DNA of 64,000 nucleotides from contig JAWZXG010000048.1 of NCBI GenBank assembly GCA_037178625.1, forward strand, positions 1-64,000, read 5' to 3'. The DNA comes from Skeletonema tropicum (lineage: Eukaryota > Bacillariophyta > Thalassiosirophyceae > Thalassiosirales > Thalassiosiraceae). Each line of letters opens with the position of its first letter. Position 1 is the stretch's first letter. This document shows, piece after piece, positions 10,128 to 21,587 of the stretch. Position numbers and translations under genes: made by a program. Under the pieces are notes generated by a model that saw only the letters and a list, made by a program, of their open reading frames with translations, ran no database searches and was not told the origin of the DNA.

Positions 10128-11430
10128 CCATTACGGACCGGCATAACCAAACCACGAACAAAATTGACCGTATAAAATATGCACACTTCAAGAGAGAAAG
10201 CGCAGCAACAGCAACCATCCTCTTCCGACGTGAACAGCAAGAGCGCTCGGAAGGGTGTTAGATGCTCATTTCTGTCTATTCGTCAAATAATTTACAACGT
10301 CCAATGGCCGAAAGTGCGTGTAGGCGATCATATCTTCCGCGAAATAGTAGAATTACAATCATCGCGCAATCCATGCTTCGAACACTCTACTGATCCACAT
10401 ACTCTTCTGAGGCTTGTTCTTTCCTCTTGCAATATGCGTGAACTAAAACATGTATTGTCTGAGCTAGGATGCGTAATGGATCTATATCGCACCAGACAGG
10501 AACAATTATCTATCGCTTACAATGTCATTTCCAATCGCAACGTTACCTGTAACGGTTCAAGCTCGGCTCAGTTCTACAAATCGGATGCAGAAAGCAAAGC
10601 TGGAATAATGAATTATGGCCGTTGTGTAAATAACAGTCATAACTTGCAGTCGTTGGCTGCTCCAGAGTGTTCCAGCGTATTGTCTAATGGGTAAGTCCGA
10701 AAGTGTATTGTTAAGATGAGCTGAAATTGGAAGAAGCGTCTTATGTGATTCAGAATTTCATGTATAAGCGAAACGCTTAACACTGCGTAAAACATTACGT
10801 AGATTGATCGTACGAACAACATAGAAAGGATCGCTCATTCATCTACATTTAAGTCGCTTTTTGCTGTGTGGTATTAACCTTCCATAGAGTTCATGCCAAA
10901 AATAAAATTGTGATGTATGCAAATTTATTTTGAACTTGAACTGGTATTGTTTCTCCCATATGAATGTCGTCATGTCAAAAACTAATCACTTATCCTTACT
11001 TATCCCTATTTTCATTTACTTCAGCAATGGCGGTGTGACAGCGGGCAACAAAAAAGATGTTGTCGACAACAACAAGAACGAGCATGATATACCTCTTCTG
11101 CAGACAAAGCAAGGCGATTGCATCTCTCCCGCTCATGTTAGATGCACTAACTTTGAGCAGGCAGAAGCATTTGATGCATCATGCAAATCATGGAGATCAT
11201 GCGATAATAATAATGATTATGACGATGTCGAGCAGGCGAGTTCTTTGTTAAAGTTAAAGCAATCATCAAAAAATTATGACATCGAACAGCAGTGCCCTAA
11301 AGAGAGCAATGGTAGTGCCGCAACTCCAGTGAATACTCATCATCCGTCTGAAACGGACATACCAGCGTCTACTCCTTCTGGTGACCTCTGAAACTGGAAT
11401 ATTGTGTTTTTGCAGTTTAATTTTGTTGTA

Positions 11431-11507
11431 TCAGAATATATTCTGATTTGACAGAATCTTTTCCGATTTGTCAGAATTTTATTCTGACAAATCAGAATAT
11501 ATTCTGA
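11431..11507. promoter_or_regulatory. Subterminal palindromes of E (left end)
   Basis: The perfect 16-bp palindrome TCAGAATATATTCTGA occurs at 11431-11446 and 11492-11507, with a 10-bp-arm hairpin TTGTCAGAAT/ATTCTGACAA between them (11468-11490). The same 16-mer recurs near the right end (20043-20058, and 16373-16388 in the inner copy), with many single TTCTGA/TCAGAA half sites. Repeated subterminal palindromes are the usual form of transposase binding sites, but the enzyme is unknown. Confidence 0.6.
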
Positions 11508-11784
11508 TTTAGTGCATTCATCAGAATTGAGATGCTGTCACATCAGATTTTTTTGTTCTCATCGGCCAAGCGCTGTTGGAATAGGTTCTGGGCTCATTTT
11601 TTAAGTGCCCTTTATCAAACACTCCCATTACTATTTGGGATGTTTTTGTCATGTGTGTAGCAAATGCGTCTAAGACCGAAGAAAGAAGGACAGAAATCCA
11701 AATGTGACCCTTTCCCTGCTTCTCCTGATAGATGTGCAACGTCGTTTATGAATATGTACAGCATTTTCAAAATAAATAACGACC

Positions 11785-11970
11785 ATGGCGTCCACAACTC
11801 CGCCCTTGCTACCTTCGCCGCCGATGGGTGCATCACCCCAAAGCGCCGCCAACATCCACATAGAGTCGTTATCTACCGATGATGCTCAAGGAATAAACCG
11901 CCTCCTGCATTCATCTTTGTTTTGGGCCCTTCGACATATTATCTTGTGTCCGTTGATGAAAATAAAATAA
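11785..11970 (+). CDS. 61-aa N-terminal ORF of outer E
   Basis: ATG in a good eukaryotic context (GACCATGG) opens MASTTPPLLPSPPMGASPQS and runs 61 codons. The frame is kept in every E copy (inner 12436-12621, inverted 27329-27514 and 27980-28165, E4 51895-52080), with only single-residue changes such as M to I at position 14. Proline- and serine-rich at first, then SLSTDDAQGINRLLHSSLFW, which could be a helix. It is likely the first exon or a small protein of the E element; no family is recognised. Confidence 0.45.
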   Translation: MASTTPPLLPSPPMGASPQSAANIHIESLSTDDAQGINRLLHSSLFWALRHIILCPLMKIK

Positions 11971-13590
11971 CGATCTTCTTCACATGCACGATAACATCTT
12001 CATGGACCGTGCTCGCCTACAGTGTTACACACCAATAACCTCTGAAACTGGAATATTGTGTTTTTGCAGTTTAATTTTGTTGTATCAGAATATATTCTGA
12101 TTTGACAGAATCTTTTCCGATTTGTCAGAATTTTATTCTGACAAATCAGAATATATTCTGATTTAGTGCATTCATCAGAATTGAGATGCTGTCACATCAG
12201 ATTTTTTTGTTCTCATCGGCCAAGCGCTGTTGGAATAGGTTCTGGGCTCATTTTTTAAGTGCCCTTTATCAAACACTCCCATTACTATTTGGGATGTTTT
12301 TGTCATGTGTGTAGCAAATGCGTCTAAGACCGAAGAAAGAAGGACAGAAATCCAAATTTGACCCTTTCCCTGCTTCTCCTGATAGATGTGCAACGTCGTT
12401 TATGAATACAGCATTTTCAAAAATAAATAACGACCATGGCGTCCACAACTCCACCCTTGCTACCTTCGCCGCCGATTGGTGCATCACCCCAAAGCGCCGC
12501 CAACATCCACATAGAGTCGTTATCTACCGATGATGCTCAAGGAATAAACCGCCTCCTGCATTCATCTTTGTTTTGGGCCCTTCGACATATTATCTTGTGT
12601 CCGTTGATGAAAATAAAATAACGATCTTCTTCACATGCACGATAACATCTTCATGGACCGTGCTCGCCTACAGTGTTACACACCAATAATATCGGCGATT
12701 CAACAATATTATGAGCGCTTGCGGCGTGATCATCGGCTGGGGTCACTGATAATGCTTATCTATCATTTACAAAGACATGCGTGATTATTTATTTTGATCG
12801 GCATAGTCCACGTACATATTGCCAGAAGTGGCAGTAACAGCACTTGGGGATTGATGCTCTCTGTTTGGAGGTACGTGTGCTCTTTCATATTTTTATTTAA
12901 TTTGATCACAAATACAACGCCATTGTCCTCGCCACTAAAATTAATCATTTTGTTGTCTCCCCCCTCCCCAACTTTGTTATTTAACAGACGACATCATTTA
13001 TTAATTCGACAGATCCACTCCCCCTCCGCCTCCACTGTTATCCAATCAGACGGAATCACTCGGCTACTTTGTTTTGATCATCTACACCACAGAGTTTTAC
13101 TCAGATATTATACAACTGAAGCATCAAATCAACCGAAGTTTGTGTTTGGGGGGGATTCTTTTATATATAGCAACTCGTCAAGATTGTCTGCCACATCGAC
13201 ATAGATGTGCCCGACGAAAGGTGGAAGCTACGTGCGAGAAACTAATCCCGGGAGTTATAAGACGGACTGCACTGGACTTGAAGCTATCTAAAGATCCCCT
13301 CTGTTCTAAGAAGTGATTAACTTTGCAAGTTGGAGTCCTTTCAGCCGTCATACTGAAACCTCTTTCTTTCACCGCACTTTTGGGACGCACAGCTGAACGT
13401 TGGGACGGTGACTCCTTATTGTGCCATCTGAGATATTGATCATTATGAGCGTTGCACGAATGAACCGTTGAGCTGCTATATGGAGGACGAAACCTCTTGG
13501 CAGATTTGGTAATAATATTATTGCAGCAATGGGTCCCTTCTTGGAACGATTAACTTTGAGGTACGTGCTATTCAATATTTCTTATTTAGT

Positions 13591-13824
13591 TTGTTCACAA
13601 ATGCTAAGCCATTGTCTAACATGGGTGAGTTTGTTGCTCTCTATTATGATAAAACTCCCAAATTGGAAGTGGAATGCTCTTCGTGCACACATCATCCTCA
13701 TTGGCTGAGATGGCATTCAATTGAAGGAGGAAGCATCTATTTCTGTTCTACTGTGGAAACCGATTGTTCATCACAGATGTCATTACTTGTCTACTTGACT
13801 GGAGTCTCTTCAGTTGTGCTTTAA
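13591..13824 (+). CDS. Exon-like ORF of inner E preceding the minisatellite
   Basis: The frame contains MGEFVALYYDKTPKLEVECS and then cysteines spaced C-x2-C ... C-x6-C (ECSSC, YFCSTVETDC), compatible with a zinc ribbon though not diagnostic. It follows a GTACGT splice-donor-like site at 13561 and runs into the repeat-rich region. The same frame is at 17492-17725 in outer E and on the minus strand at 50692-50925 in E4. Only one residue differs between copies (Y versus C after ALY). No known family. Confidence 0.4.
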   Translation: MFTNAKPLSNMGEFVALYYDKTPKLEVECSSCTHHPHWLRWHSIEGGSIYFCSTVETDCSSQMSLLVYLTGVSSVVL

Positions 13825-13984
13825 GAAGTCTCTTCAGATGTGCGTTGGTGGGAGCAGCAGCACTCCTTCCCTTGCAATACCTCAATTGCAGATGTCATTA
13901 CTCGTCTATGGTATTTCGCTGTTGTCGTCGGAGTCTCTTCAGATGTGTGGCGGAGTGAAGCAGCAGCACTGCCGTTACAATACC

Positions 13985-15003
13985 TCAAGTCTCATGCCTT
14001 GGCCAGTGGATGTCACTACTTGCCCTCTACATGAGGAACTCTTGCCATCGGAGTCTCTTCAGTTCTGCAGTGGTCGGAGCAGTGGCACTCTCCTTCAATA
14101 CCTCAAGTCTTATGCCTTGGCTGGTGGATGTCACTACTTGCCCTCTACATGAGGAACTCTTGCCATCAGAGTCTCTTCGGTTGTTCATTACGGAGTCACT
14201 TCAGTTCTGCAGTGGTACTCTTGCCATCGGAGTCTCTTCGGTTGTTCATTACAGAGTCTCTTTAGTTCTGCAGTGGTCGGAGCAGCGGTACTCTCCTTCA
14301 ATACCTCAAGTCTCATGCCTTGGCCGGTGGATGTCACTACTTGTTCTCTGCACGAGGAACTCTTGCCATCGGAGTCTCTTCGGTTGTTCATTACGGAGTC
14401 TCTTCAGTTCTGCAGTGGTCGGAGCATTGGCACTCTCCTTCAATACCTCAAGTCTCATGCCTTGGCCGGTGGATGTCACTACTTGCCCTCTGCACGAGGA
14501 ACTCTTGTCATCGGAGTCTCTTCGGTTGTTCATTACGGAGTTTCTTTAGTTCTGCAGTGCTCTAAGCAGCGGTACTCTCCTTCAATACCTCAAGTCTCAT
14601 GCCTTGGCCGGTGGATGTCACTACTTGTCCTCTGCACGAGGAACTCTTGCCATCAGAGTCTCTTCGGTTGTTCATTACGGAGTCTCTTCAGTTCTGCAGT
14701 GGTCGGAGCATTGGCACTCTCCTTCAATACCTCAAGTCTCATGCCTTGGCCGGTGGATGTCACTACTTGCCCTCTGCACGAGGAACTCTTGCCATCGGAG
14801 TCTCTTCGGTTGTTCATTACGGAGTCTCTTCAGTTTTGCAGTGGTCGGAGCAGTGGCACTCTCCTTCAATACCTCAAGTCTCATGCCTTGGCCGGTGGAT
14901 GTTCTGCTCTTCAGTTCTGCAGTGGTCGGAGCAGCGGTACTCTCCTTCAACCATCAGAGTCTCTTCAGTTGTTCATTACGGAGTCTCTTTAGTTGTAGGC
15001 TAT
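13985..15003 (+). repeat. 142-bp minisatellite of inner E
   Basis: About seven head-to-tail copies of a 142-bp unit, recognised by CTCATGCCTTGGCCGGTGGA recurring at about 14311, 14453, 14595, 14737 and 14877, with shorter derivatives at the left. Because 142 is one more than a multiple of three, each unit is read in a different frame from its neighbour, yet long plus-strand frames stay open (for example 14273-14992, 239 codons). Homologous arrays are at 17886-19190 (outer E, about nine units) and 49515-50530 (E4, about seven). Confidence 0.85.
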
Positions 15004-15009
15004 AAAGAG

Positions 15010-16086
15010 GTGAGTACTGGCTGCTTGTAATAGCTCTTCTTACATCAATGTCATCCTCAAACTTATATCTGTGCATGACCTATGGAGCTCTCCTTCAACA
15101 GCACCTCAAGTCTCATGCCTTTGCCGGTGGATGTCACTACTTGCCCTCTACATGAGGAACTCTTGCCATCGGAGTCTCCTCAGTTTTTCATCACGGAGTC
15201 TCTTCAGTTCTGCTGTGGTCTGAGCAGTGGCACTCTCCTTCAATACCTCAAGTCTCATGCCTTGGCTCGTTGATGTCGTTACTTGTCTACACGACAAGCT
15301 CTTGCCGTAGGAGTCTCTTCGGTTGTGCTTTACGAAGTCTCATACCTCAAGTCTCGTCAGTTGTGCATTATGGAGTCCTTCAGTTGTGCAGTTGTGGAGG
15401 AAGCAGCATCTATTCCCTTGCAATATCTCGAGTCTCATGCTTTTGGCCGGTGGGTTGACATAGCTTTTGTCTCTACTGTGTAAGGGGAATGCTCATTGTG
15501 CTGGACGCAATTGTTGTCTACATGGCTCTTGCTGTTGGAGCCTCTTGTCTTTGGAAGGGTAATGTTGAACAACTGTACCTATTCGTTTTTGAGAGGGTTC
15601 GATGCAGGAATAAAGAGGTGAGTCTATCTTGGCTCATGTATTTGCTTCTCTTACAACAACATTGTTCGCTAAACTTATTCTTGTATTGCCTTCGGCATCC
15701 TCTTTGCTTGGCGCAGGGACAAGAGGTGAGACTTTGTTGCTGCCTCTTGGAGATTCTTTCACGCACATTGCCATTCGCTAACTATTTCTGCTTGTCACTG
15801 ACATCATCTTGGCTCAACGCAGGGACTAAAATAATTTTACTTTGGCGTGTCCAAGTAACAAAGAGGTGAGAATATGATGTGGCATGTATTAGATTCTTTC
15901 ACGACTGTTGGCTAAACTTCTTTGTTGTCTCTTTTGTCTGCAGACAAGCTATGTGCAATTGAATTCCGTTCGGCTCGTTGCAGGAATCAAAAGGTAAGAG
16001 TCTGATGCTCTGCTTGTAATAGCTTCTTTCACACACTGTATACCATTTGCTAAACTGATGCTGTTGTTGCTATCCTTTACCCTCAG
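15010..16086 (+). other. Series of short duplicated introns and microexons in inner E
   Basis: Donor/acceptor pairs are visible at 15010-15101, 15618-15716, 15726-15822, 15866-15943 and 15994-16086. Each of the last four has a CTAAC or CTAAAC branch-like motif (TTCGCTAAAC, TTCGCTAAC, TGGCTAAAC, TTGCTAAAC) and the exon ends are near-copies (GGAATAAAGAG, GGGACAAGAG, AGTAACAAAGAG, GGAATCAAAAG), so the intron-exon unit itself seems tandemly duplicated. One exon would be only 9 nt (15717-15725). The 43-nt piece at 15823-15865 has a stop in the frame that fits its downstream exon, so it may be skipped or non-coding. Confidence 0.55.
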
Positions 16087-16339
16087 ACACCATCTTGGCT
16101 CACTCCTTTGGTTTGGCTTAGTAGAGTCTAATGATAACAAGAGCAAGAAACCTTCCTCTATCAGAAGTGACAGAGGTTCCGTAGGCATTAGCTCACCATT
16201 GAGTCCATGTGTCATTTGTCATTTGGGAACACACTTGTTCCATAAATGCAGCCAGCTCACCATGGAAGTAATAGTAATAAAGCTTTGTTACATATTGTGT
16301 GTCATGTCATGTGATGTTATGGATTTTAATGGTTGTTAA
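15944..16339 (+). CDS. CCHC zinc-knuckle terminal exons of the inner E gene
   Basis: Exon 15944-15993 joins in phase across intron 15994-16086 to the last exon 16087-16339. The predicted end of the protein is basic and serine-rich (NKSKKPSS), then has a perfect CX2CX4HX4C knuckle (CVICHLGTHLFHKC), then a hydrophobic tail. CCHC knuckles bind nucleic acid and are common in Gag and in some transposases. The outer copy (19759-20011) has K to N inside the knuckle but keeps all four ligands, as does E4 (48198-48450, minus). The upstream exon structure is uncertain. Confidence 0.55.
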
Positions 16340-16588
16340 ACATGTGTCATGCAATAAAATGTTACAAAAATCAGAATATATTCTGATGAGATACACATTT
16401 TATTCTGATCTAGAGTTTTTTTATTCTGACAGCTGACAGATTTTACTCTGATATAAAGTTTCTTTATACTGATGCTTCCATTTCATAATCTGACAGTCAG
16501 AAGAGCATCAGATGAGCCTCTGATAACACAATCACAAATCTGATGCATTGGGAGAAAATATGATATCACAATATTCCAGTTTCAGAGG

Positions 16589-19500
16589 AATATCGGCGAT
16601 TCAACAATATTATGAGCGCTTGCGGCGTGATCATCGGCTGGGGTCACTGATAATGCTTATCTATCATTTACAAAGACATGCGTGATTATTTATTTTGATC
16701 GGCATAGTCCACGTACATATTGCCAGAAGTGGCAGTAACAGCACTTGGGGATTGATGCTCTCTGTTTGGAGGTACGTGTGCTCTTTCATATTTTTATTTA
16801 ATTTGATCACAAATACAACGCCATTGTCCTCGCCACTAAAATTAATCATTTTGTTGTCTCCCCCCTCCCCAACTTTGTTATTTAACAGACGACATCATTT
16901 ATTAATTCGACAGATCCACTCCCCCTCCGCCTCCACTGTTATCCAATCAGACGGAATCACTCGGCTACTTTGTTTTGATCATCTACACCACAGAGTTTTA
17001 CTCAGATATTATACAACTGAAGCATCAAATCAACCGAAGTTTGTGTTTGGGGGGGATTCTTTTATATATAGCAACTCGTCAAGATTGTCTGCCACATCGA
17101 CATAGATGTGCCCGACGAAAGGTGGAAGCTACGTGCGAGAAACTAATCCCGGGAGTTATAAGACGGACTGCACTGGACTTGAAGCTATCTAAAGATCCCC
17201 TCTGTTCTAAGAAGTGATTAACTTTGCAAGTTGGAGTCCTTTCAGCCGTCATACTGAAACCTCTTTCTTTCACCGCACTTTTGGGACGCACAGCTGAACG
17301 TTGGGACGGTGACTCCTTATTGTGCCATCTGAGATATTGATCATTATGAGCGTTGCACGAACGAACCGTTGAGCTGCTATATGGAGGACGAAACCTCTTG
17401 GCAGATTTGGTAATAATATTATTGCAGCAATGGGTCCCTTCTTGGAACGATTAACTTTGAGGTACGTGCTATTCAATATTTCTTATTTAGTTTGTTCACA
17501 AATGCTAAGCCATTGTCTAACATGGGTGAGTTTGTTGCTCTCTATTGTGATAAAACTCCCAAATTGGAAGTGGAATGCTCTTCGTGCACACATCATCCTC
17601 ATTGGCTGAGATGGCATTCAATTGAAGGAGGAAGCATCTATTTCTGTTCTACTGTGGAAACCGATTGTTCATCACAGATGTCATTACTTGTCTACTTGAC
17701 TGGAGTCTCTTCAGTTGTGCTTTAAGAAGTCTCTTCAGATGTGCGTTGGTGGGAGCAGCAGCACTCCTTCCCTTGCAATACCTCAATTGCAGATGTCATT
17801 ACTCGTCTATGGTATTTCGCTGTTGTCGTCGGAGTCTCTTCAGATGTGTGGCGGAGTGAAGCAGCAGCACTGCCGTTACAATACCTCAAGTCTCATGCCT
17901 TGGCCAGTGGATGTCACTACTTGCCCTCTACATGAGGAACTCTTGCCATCAGAGTCTCTTCAGTTCTGCAGTGGTCGGAGCAGTGGCACTCTCCTTCAAT
18001 ACCTCAAGTCTCATGCCTTGGCTGGTGGATGTCACTACTTGCCCTCTACATGAGGAACTCTTGCCATCAGAGTCTCTTCGGTTGTTCATTACGGAGTCAC
18101 TTCAGTTCTGCAGTGGTACTCTTGCCATCGGAGTCTCTTCGGTTGTTCATTACAGAGTCTCTTTAGTTCTGCAGTGCTCGGAGCAGCGGTACTCTCCTTC
18201 AATACCTCAAGTCTCATGCCTTGGCCGGTGGATGTCACTACTTGTTCTCTGCACGAGGAACTCTTGCCATCGGAGTCTCTTCGGTTGTTCATTACGGAGT
18301 CTCTTCAGTTCTGCAGTGGTCGGAGCATTGGCACTCTCCTTCAATACCTCAAGTCTCATGCCTTGGCCGGTGGATGTCACTACTTGCCCTCTGCACGAGG
18401 AACTCTTGTCATCGGAGTCTCTTCGGTTGTTCATTACGGAGTTTCTTTAGTTCTGCAGTGCTCTAAGCAGCGGTACTCTCCTTCAATACCTCAAGTCTCA
18501 TGCCTTGGCCGGTGGATGTCACTACTTGTCCTCTGCACGAGGAACTCTTGCCATCAGAGTCTCTTCGGTTGTTCATTACGGAGTCTCTTCAGTTCTGCAG
18601 TGGTCGGAGCATTGGCACTCTCCTTCAATACCTCAAGTCTCATGCCTTGGGCGGTGGATGTCACTACTTGCCCTCTGCACGAGGAACTCTTGCCATCGGA
18701 GTCTCTTCGGTTGTTCATTACAGAGTTTCTTTAGTTCTGCAGTGGTCGAAGCAGCGGTACACTCTCCTTCAATACCTCAAGTCTCATGCCTTGGCCGGTG
18801 GATGTCACTACTTGTCCTCTGCACGAGGAACTCTTGCCATCGGAGTCTCTTCGGTTGTTCATTACAGAGTTTCTTTAGTTCTGCAGTGCTCGAAGCAGCG
18901 GTACACTCTCCTTCAATACCTCAAGTCTCATGCCTTGGCCGGTGGATGTCACTACTTGTCCTCTGCACGAGGAACTCTTGCCATCGGAGTCTCTTCGGTT
19001 GTTCATTACGGAGTCTCTTCAGTTTTGCAGTGGTCGGAGCAGTGGCACTCTCCTTCAATACCTCAAGTCTCATGCCTTGGCCGGTGGATGTTCTGCTCTT
19101 CAGTTCTGCAGTGGTCGGAGCAGCGGTACTCTCCTTCAACCATCAGAGTCTCTTCAGTTGTTCATTACGGAGTCTCTTTAGTTGTAGGCTATAAAGAGGT
19201 GAGTACTGGCTGCTTGTAATAGCTCTTCTTACATCAATGTCATCCTCAAACTTATATCTGTGCATGACCTATGGAGCTCTCCTTCAACAGCACCTCAAGT
19301 CTCATGCCTTTGCCGGTGGATGTCACTACTTCATTGTTCGCTAAACTTATTCTTGTATTGCCTTCGGCATCCTCTTTGCTTGGCGCAGGGACAAGAGGTG
19401 AGACTTTGTTGCTGCCTCTTGGAGATTCTTTCACGCACATTGCCATTCGCTAACTATTTCTGCTTGTCACTGACATCATCTTGGCTCAACGCAGGGACTA

Positions 19501-20260
19501 AAATAATTTTACTTTGGCGTGTCCAAGTAACAAAGAGGTGAGAATATGATGTGGCATGTATTAGATTCTTTCACGACTGTTGGCTAAACTTCTTTGTTGT
19601 CTCTTTTGTCTGCAGACAAGCTATGTGCAATTGAATTCCGTTCGGCTCGTTGCAGGAATCAAAAGGTAAGAGTCTGATGCTCTGCTTGTAATAGCTTCTT
19701 TCACACACTGTATACCATTTGCTAAACTGATGCTGTTGTTGCTATCCTTTACCCTCAGACACCATCTTGGCTCACTCCTTTGGTTTGGCTTAGTAGAGTC
19801 TAATGATAACAAGAGCAAGAAACCTTCCTCTATCAGAAGTGACAGAGGTTCCGTAGGCATTAGCTCACCATTGAGTCCATGTGTCATTTGTCATTTGGGA
19901 ACACACTTGTTCCATAACTGCAGCCAGCTCACCATGGAAGTAATAGTAATAAAGCTTTGTTACATATTGTGTGTCATGTCATGTGATGTTATGGATTTTA
20001 ATGGTTGTTAAACATGTGTCATGCAATAAAATGTTACAAAAATCAGAATATATTCTGATGAGATACACATTTTATTCTGATCTAGAGTTTTTTTATTCTG
20101 ACAGCTGACAGATTTTACTCTGATATAAAGTTTCTTTATACTGATGCTTCCATTTCATAATCTGACAGTCAGAAGAGCATCAGATGAGCCTCTGATAACA
20201 CAATCACAAATCTGATGCATTGGGAGAAAATATGATATCACAATATTCCAGTTTCAGAGG
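16589..20260 (+). mobile_element. Right-hand part of outer E (E1a)
   Basis: This segment continues the outer element after the inner insertion, beginning with the duplicated AA and TATCGGCG. It repeats 12689-16588 of the inner copy almost base for base through 19332, apart from extra 142-bp units. It then skips about 520 bp (position 15138 to 15661 equivalent), removing one intron and one exon-like piece, and ends with the zinc-knuckle exon (19759-20011) and the right inverted repeat. Confidence 0.88.
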
Positions 20261-21278
20261 GAGGAGTCAGCAGTTGACCCAACTAATCTTCCGGCGTTGC
20301 TGTATCATGCTGGGGAACAACCTGCTACTGTTCGCGCATATCGCCGCTGCTCAGAAGATCACAGTCTTGTGGGCCGCCAAACCATTCGCGATCATTTATA
20401 TGATTCTCTGTCTACCAGTAGACTTCCGCGCAGCTGTCTCGACCGCCTGTTTCATGAGTCTTCTGGTTCTACCGTGAAGGATTATCCGTGTCGTAATGCT
20501 ACTTCGGTTGCTAGACTGTCAGGAGAACGTGATAATGATGGCACCAATATGGGTGTTGGTAATGTTGATAACGCCCCCTTGGAAGCAGACGATGCTGGTG
20601 TATTTCGTAGCAATAATGGCAATGCAGCTCGGCCAGTTGGAGTTGGAGAAATTCCACAGAACACAAAAGCGTCTGGAACTATTGGATCTATGTTGGGAGA
20701 GCTGTCGGAAAAGGTCATTCCAGTTCCAGTTGTGACACCTGTAAAAGATACAACATCGTCCATTGCTAGACAAGGTGAGTTATTATACTTGTACGAGTGT
20801 CACTGGTACGGTGTACGATTCTGAAAATAAATTTGTCCTCACAACAAAAATATTTTGAGGTCCGATACTTCACTTCATCGCTGACATTTTTGGTCTTTTC
20901 CCAATGTTACTTCCAGCTCCGAATATATCGTTAAAACATATAATATTCTTTGTGACAACCTGGCTTCAAAAAGTCCTATGTGTCAAGCAAGTCCGACACA
21001 AAGGCATACCTCTGAAGGAGATCAAGAAGCAAAGTATGGTCGCTGAACAAAATTTGGTAGACGGTCATCGCGAGACGAAGCTTCGTTTCATTCCGAAACA
21101 TAAATCACAGGAACTTGATGACATAATCGTGTTAGTGACACTTGGCAACATAATGGACTTACAGAAACACTCCTTAGACAGTCCTGTTTGCCACACCATT
21201 TGCGACAGCTTGGTCAGTTCAGGTATATCATCCCTGGAGAGAAGTTCTTTTCCAATGCAATATTCACAACTTGCATGG

Positions 21279-21311
21279 AAAATAAATTTGTCTTGAAGAC
21301 AAATTTATTTT
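21279..21311. terminator. Perfect hairpin over the stop codon of the G gene
   Basis: Arms of 16 bp (AAAATAAATTTGTCTT and its exact complement) are separated by one base, and the stop codon of exon 3 lies within. The structure is identical in G3 (32533-32565) and nearly so in G1. It separates the main gene from the small downstream module on the same strand. A role in 3'-end formation, or as a recognition site, is plausible but unproven. Confidence 0.5.
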
Positions 21312-21380
21312 CAATCACGGCAACATGACAAATTAACGACAATCAATAAAGGATACAACAAAGGGAGAATATTTCTCGTG

Positions 21381-21587
21381 ATGAAGAAACATGTCACCTA
21401 TAATGACAATGTACCTGTATTTCTTTCTGCAAATGACGGTATCCTCGACAGATATAGCCAATCAATTTCTGTAAAAAGCACCTTTAAGCCAGGTACTTCT
21501 CGCTTTCTACGTAGGAACAAGTACAAATCCTACAGCGGTATGGTCTACAGAGCCTCTACGTGTCCACCAGGTAAACTTTCTCACTAA
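21381..21587 (+). CDS. Conserved small module near the GC-rich end of G2
   Basis: A 68-codon frame starting MKKHVTYNDNVPVFLSANDG and containing GTSRFLRRNKYKSYSG. The same frame is in G3 (32257-32463, minus), and a clear relative is in H1 and H2. The frame runs past a GGTAAAC donor-like site at 21570, so it may be an exon. No known domain is recognised; the basic RFLRRNKYK stretch could bind nucleic acid. Confidence 0.45.
   Translation: MKKHVTYNDNVPVFLSANDGILDRYSQSISVKSTFKPGTSRFLRRNKYKSYSGMVYRASTCPPGKLSH

Larger units (their letters stand above)
12039..16588 (+). mobile_element. Inner E element (E1b), complete 4,550-bp copy nested in E1a
   Basis: Full element with CCTCTGAAACTGG and CCAGTTTCAGAGG ends, flanked by AA (12037-12038, 16589-16590). 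The interrupted sequence is E itself: CACCAAT before and TATCGGCG after, which is continuous in the inner copy around 12690. Order inside: subterminal palindromes, 61-aa ORF, AT-rich unique DNA, an exon-like stretch with possible zinc-ribbon cysteines, the 142-bp minisatellite, a series of short introns, and the zinc-knuckle exon. Donor sites and branch motifs are all on the plus strand, so transcription is inferred left to right. Confidence 0.9.
11385..20260 (+). mobile_element. Outer E element (E1a) inserted in G2, containing a second E
   Basis: The element begins CCTCTGAAACTGGAATATTG and ends with its inverse, flanked by GA on each side (11383-11384, 20261-20262). The empty site GGTGAGGAG is seen at 2286 and in G3. 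Its own sequence is 11385-12038 plus 16591-20260; the middle is another E copy. Relative to the inner copy it lacks about 520 bp at 19333 (minisatellite tail joined directly to an intron) but has more minisatellite copies. No transposase is recognisable. Confidence 0.9.
10179..21296 (+). pseudogene. G2 copy of the 587-aa gene, disrupted by E elements
   Basis: Exon 1 is 10179-10690, intron 10691-11024, exon 2 11025-11384 continuing at 20263-20774, intron 20775-20916, exon 3 20917-21296. Removing 11385-20262 restores the same exon lengths as G3 (512, 872, 380 nt). The 8.9-kb E insertion falls in exon 2, and its first bases create a stop two codons past the junction. Apart from the insertion the copy looks intact. 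Function is unknown (see G3). Confidence 0.85.

Noticed and set aside
13985..15003. CRISPR-like regular repeat arrays (142-bp and 21-bp tandems)
   Set aside because: Repeats are contiguous without unique spacers and lie inside eukaryotic transposons or satellite DNA.
12039..16588. E as a Tc1/mariner or CACTA element
   Set aside because: Target duplications are GA, GA and AA (not TA), ends are CCTCTG (not CACTA), and no DDE motif could be found by eye.
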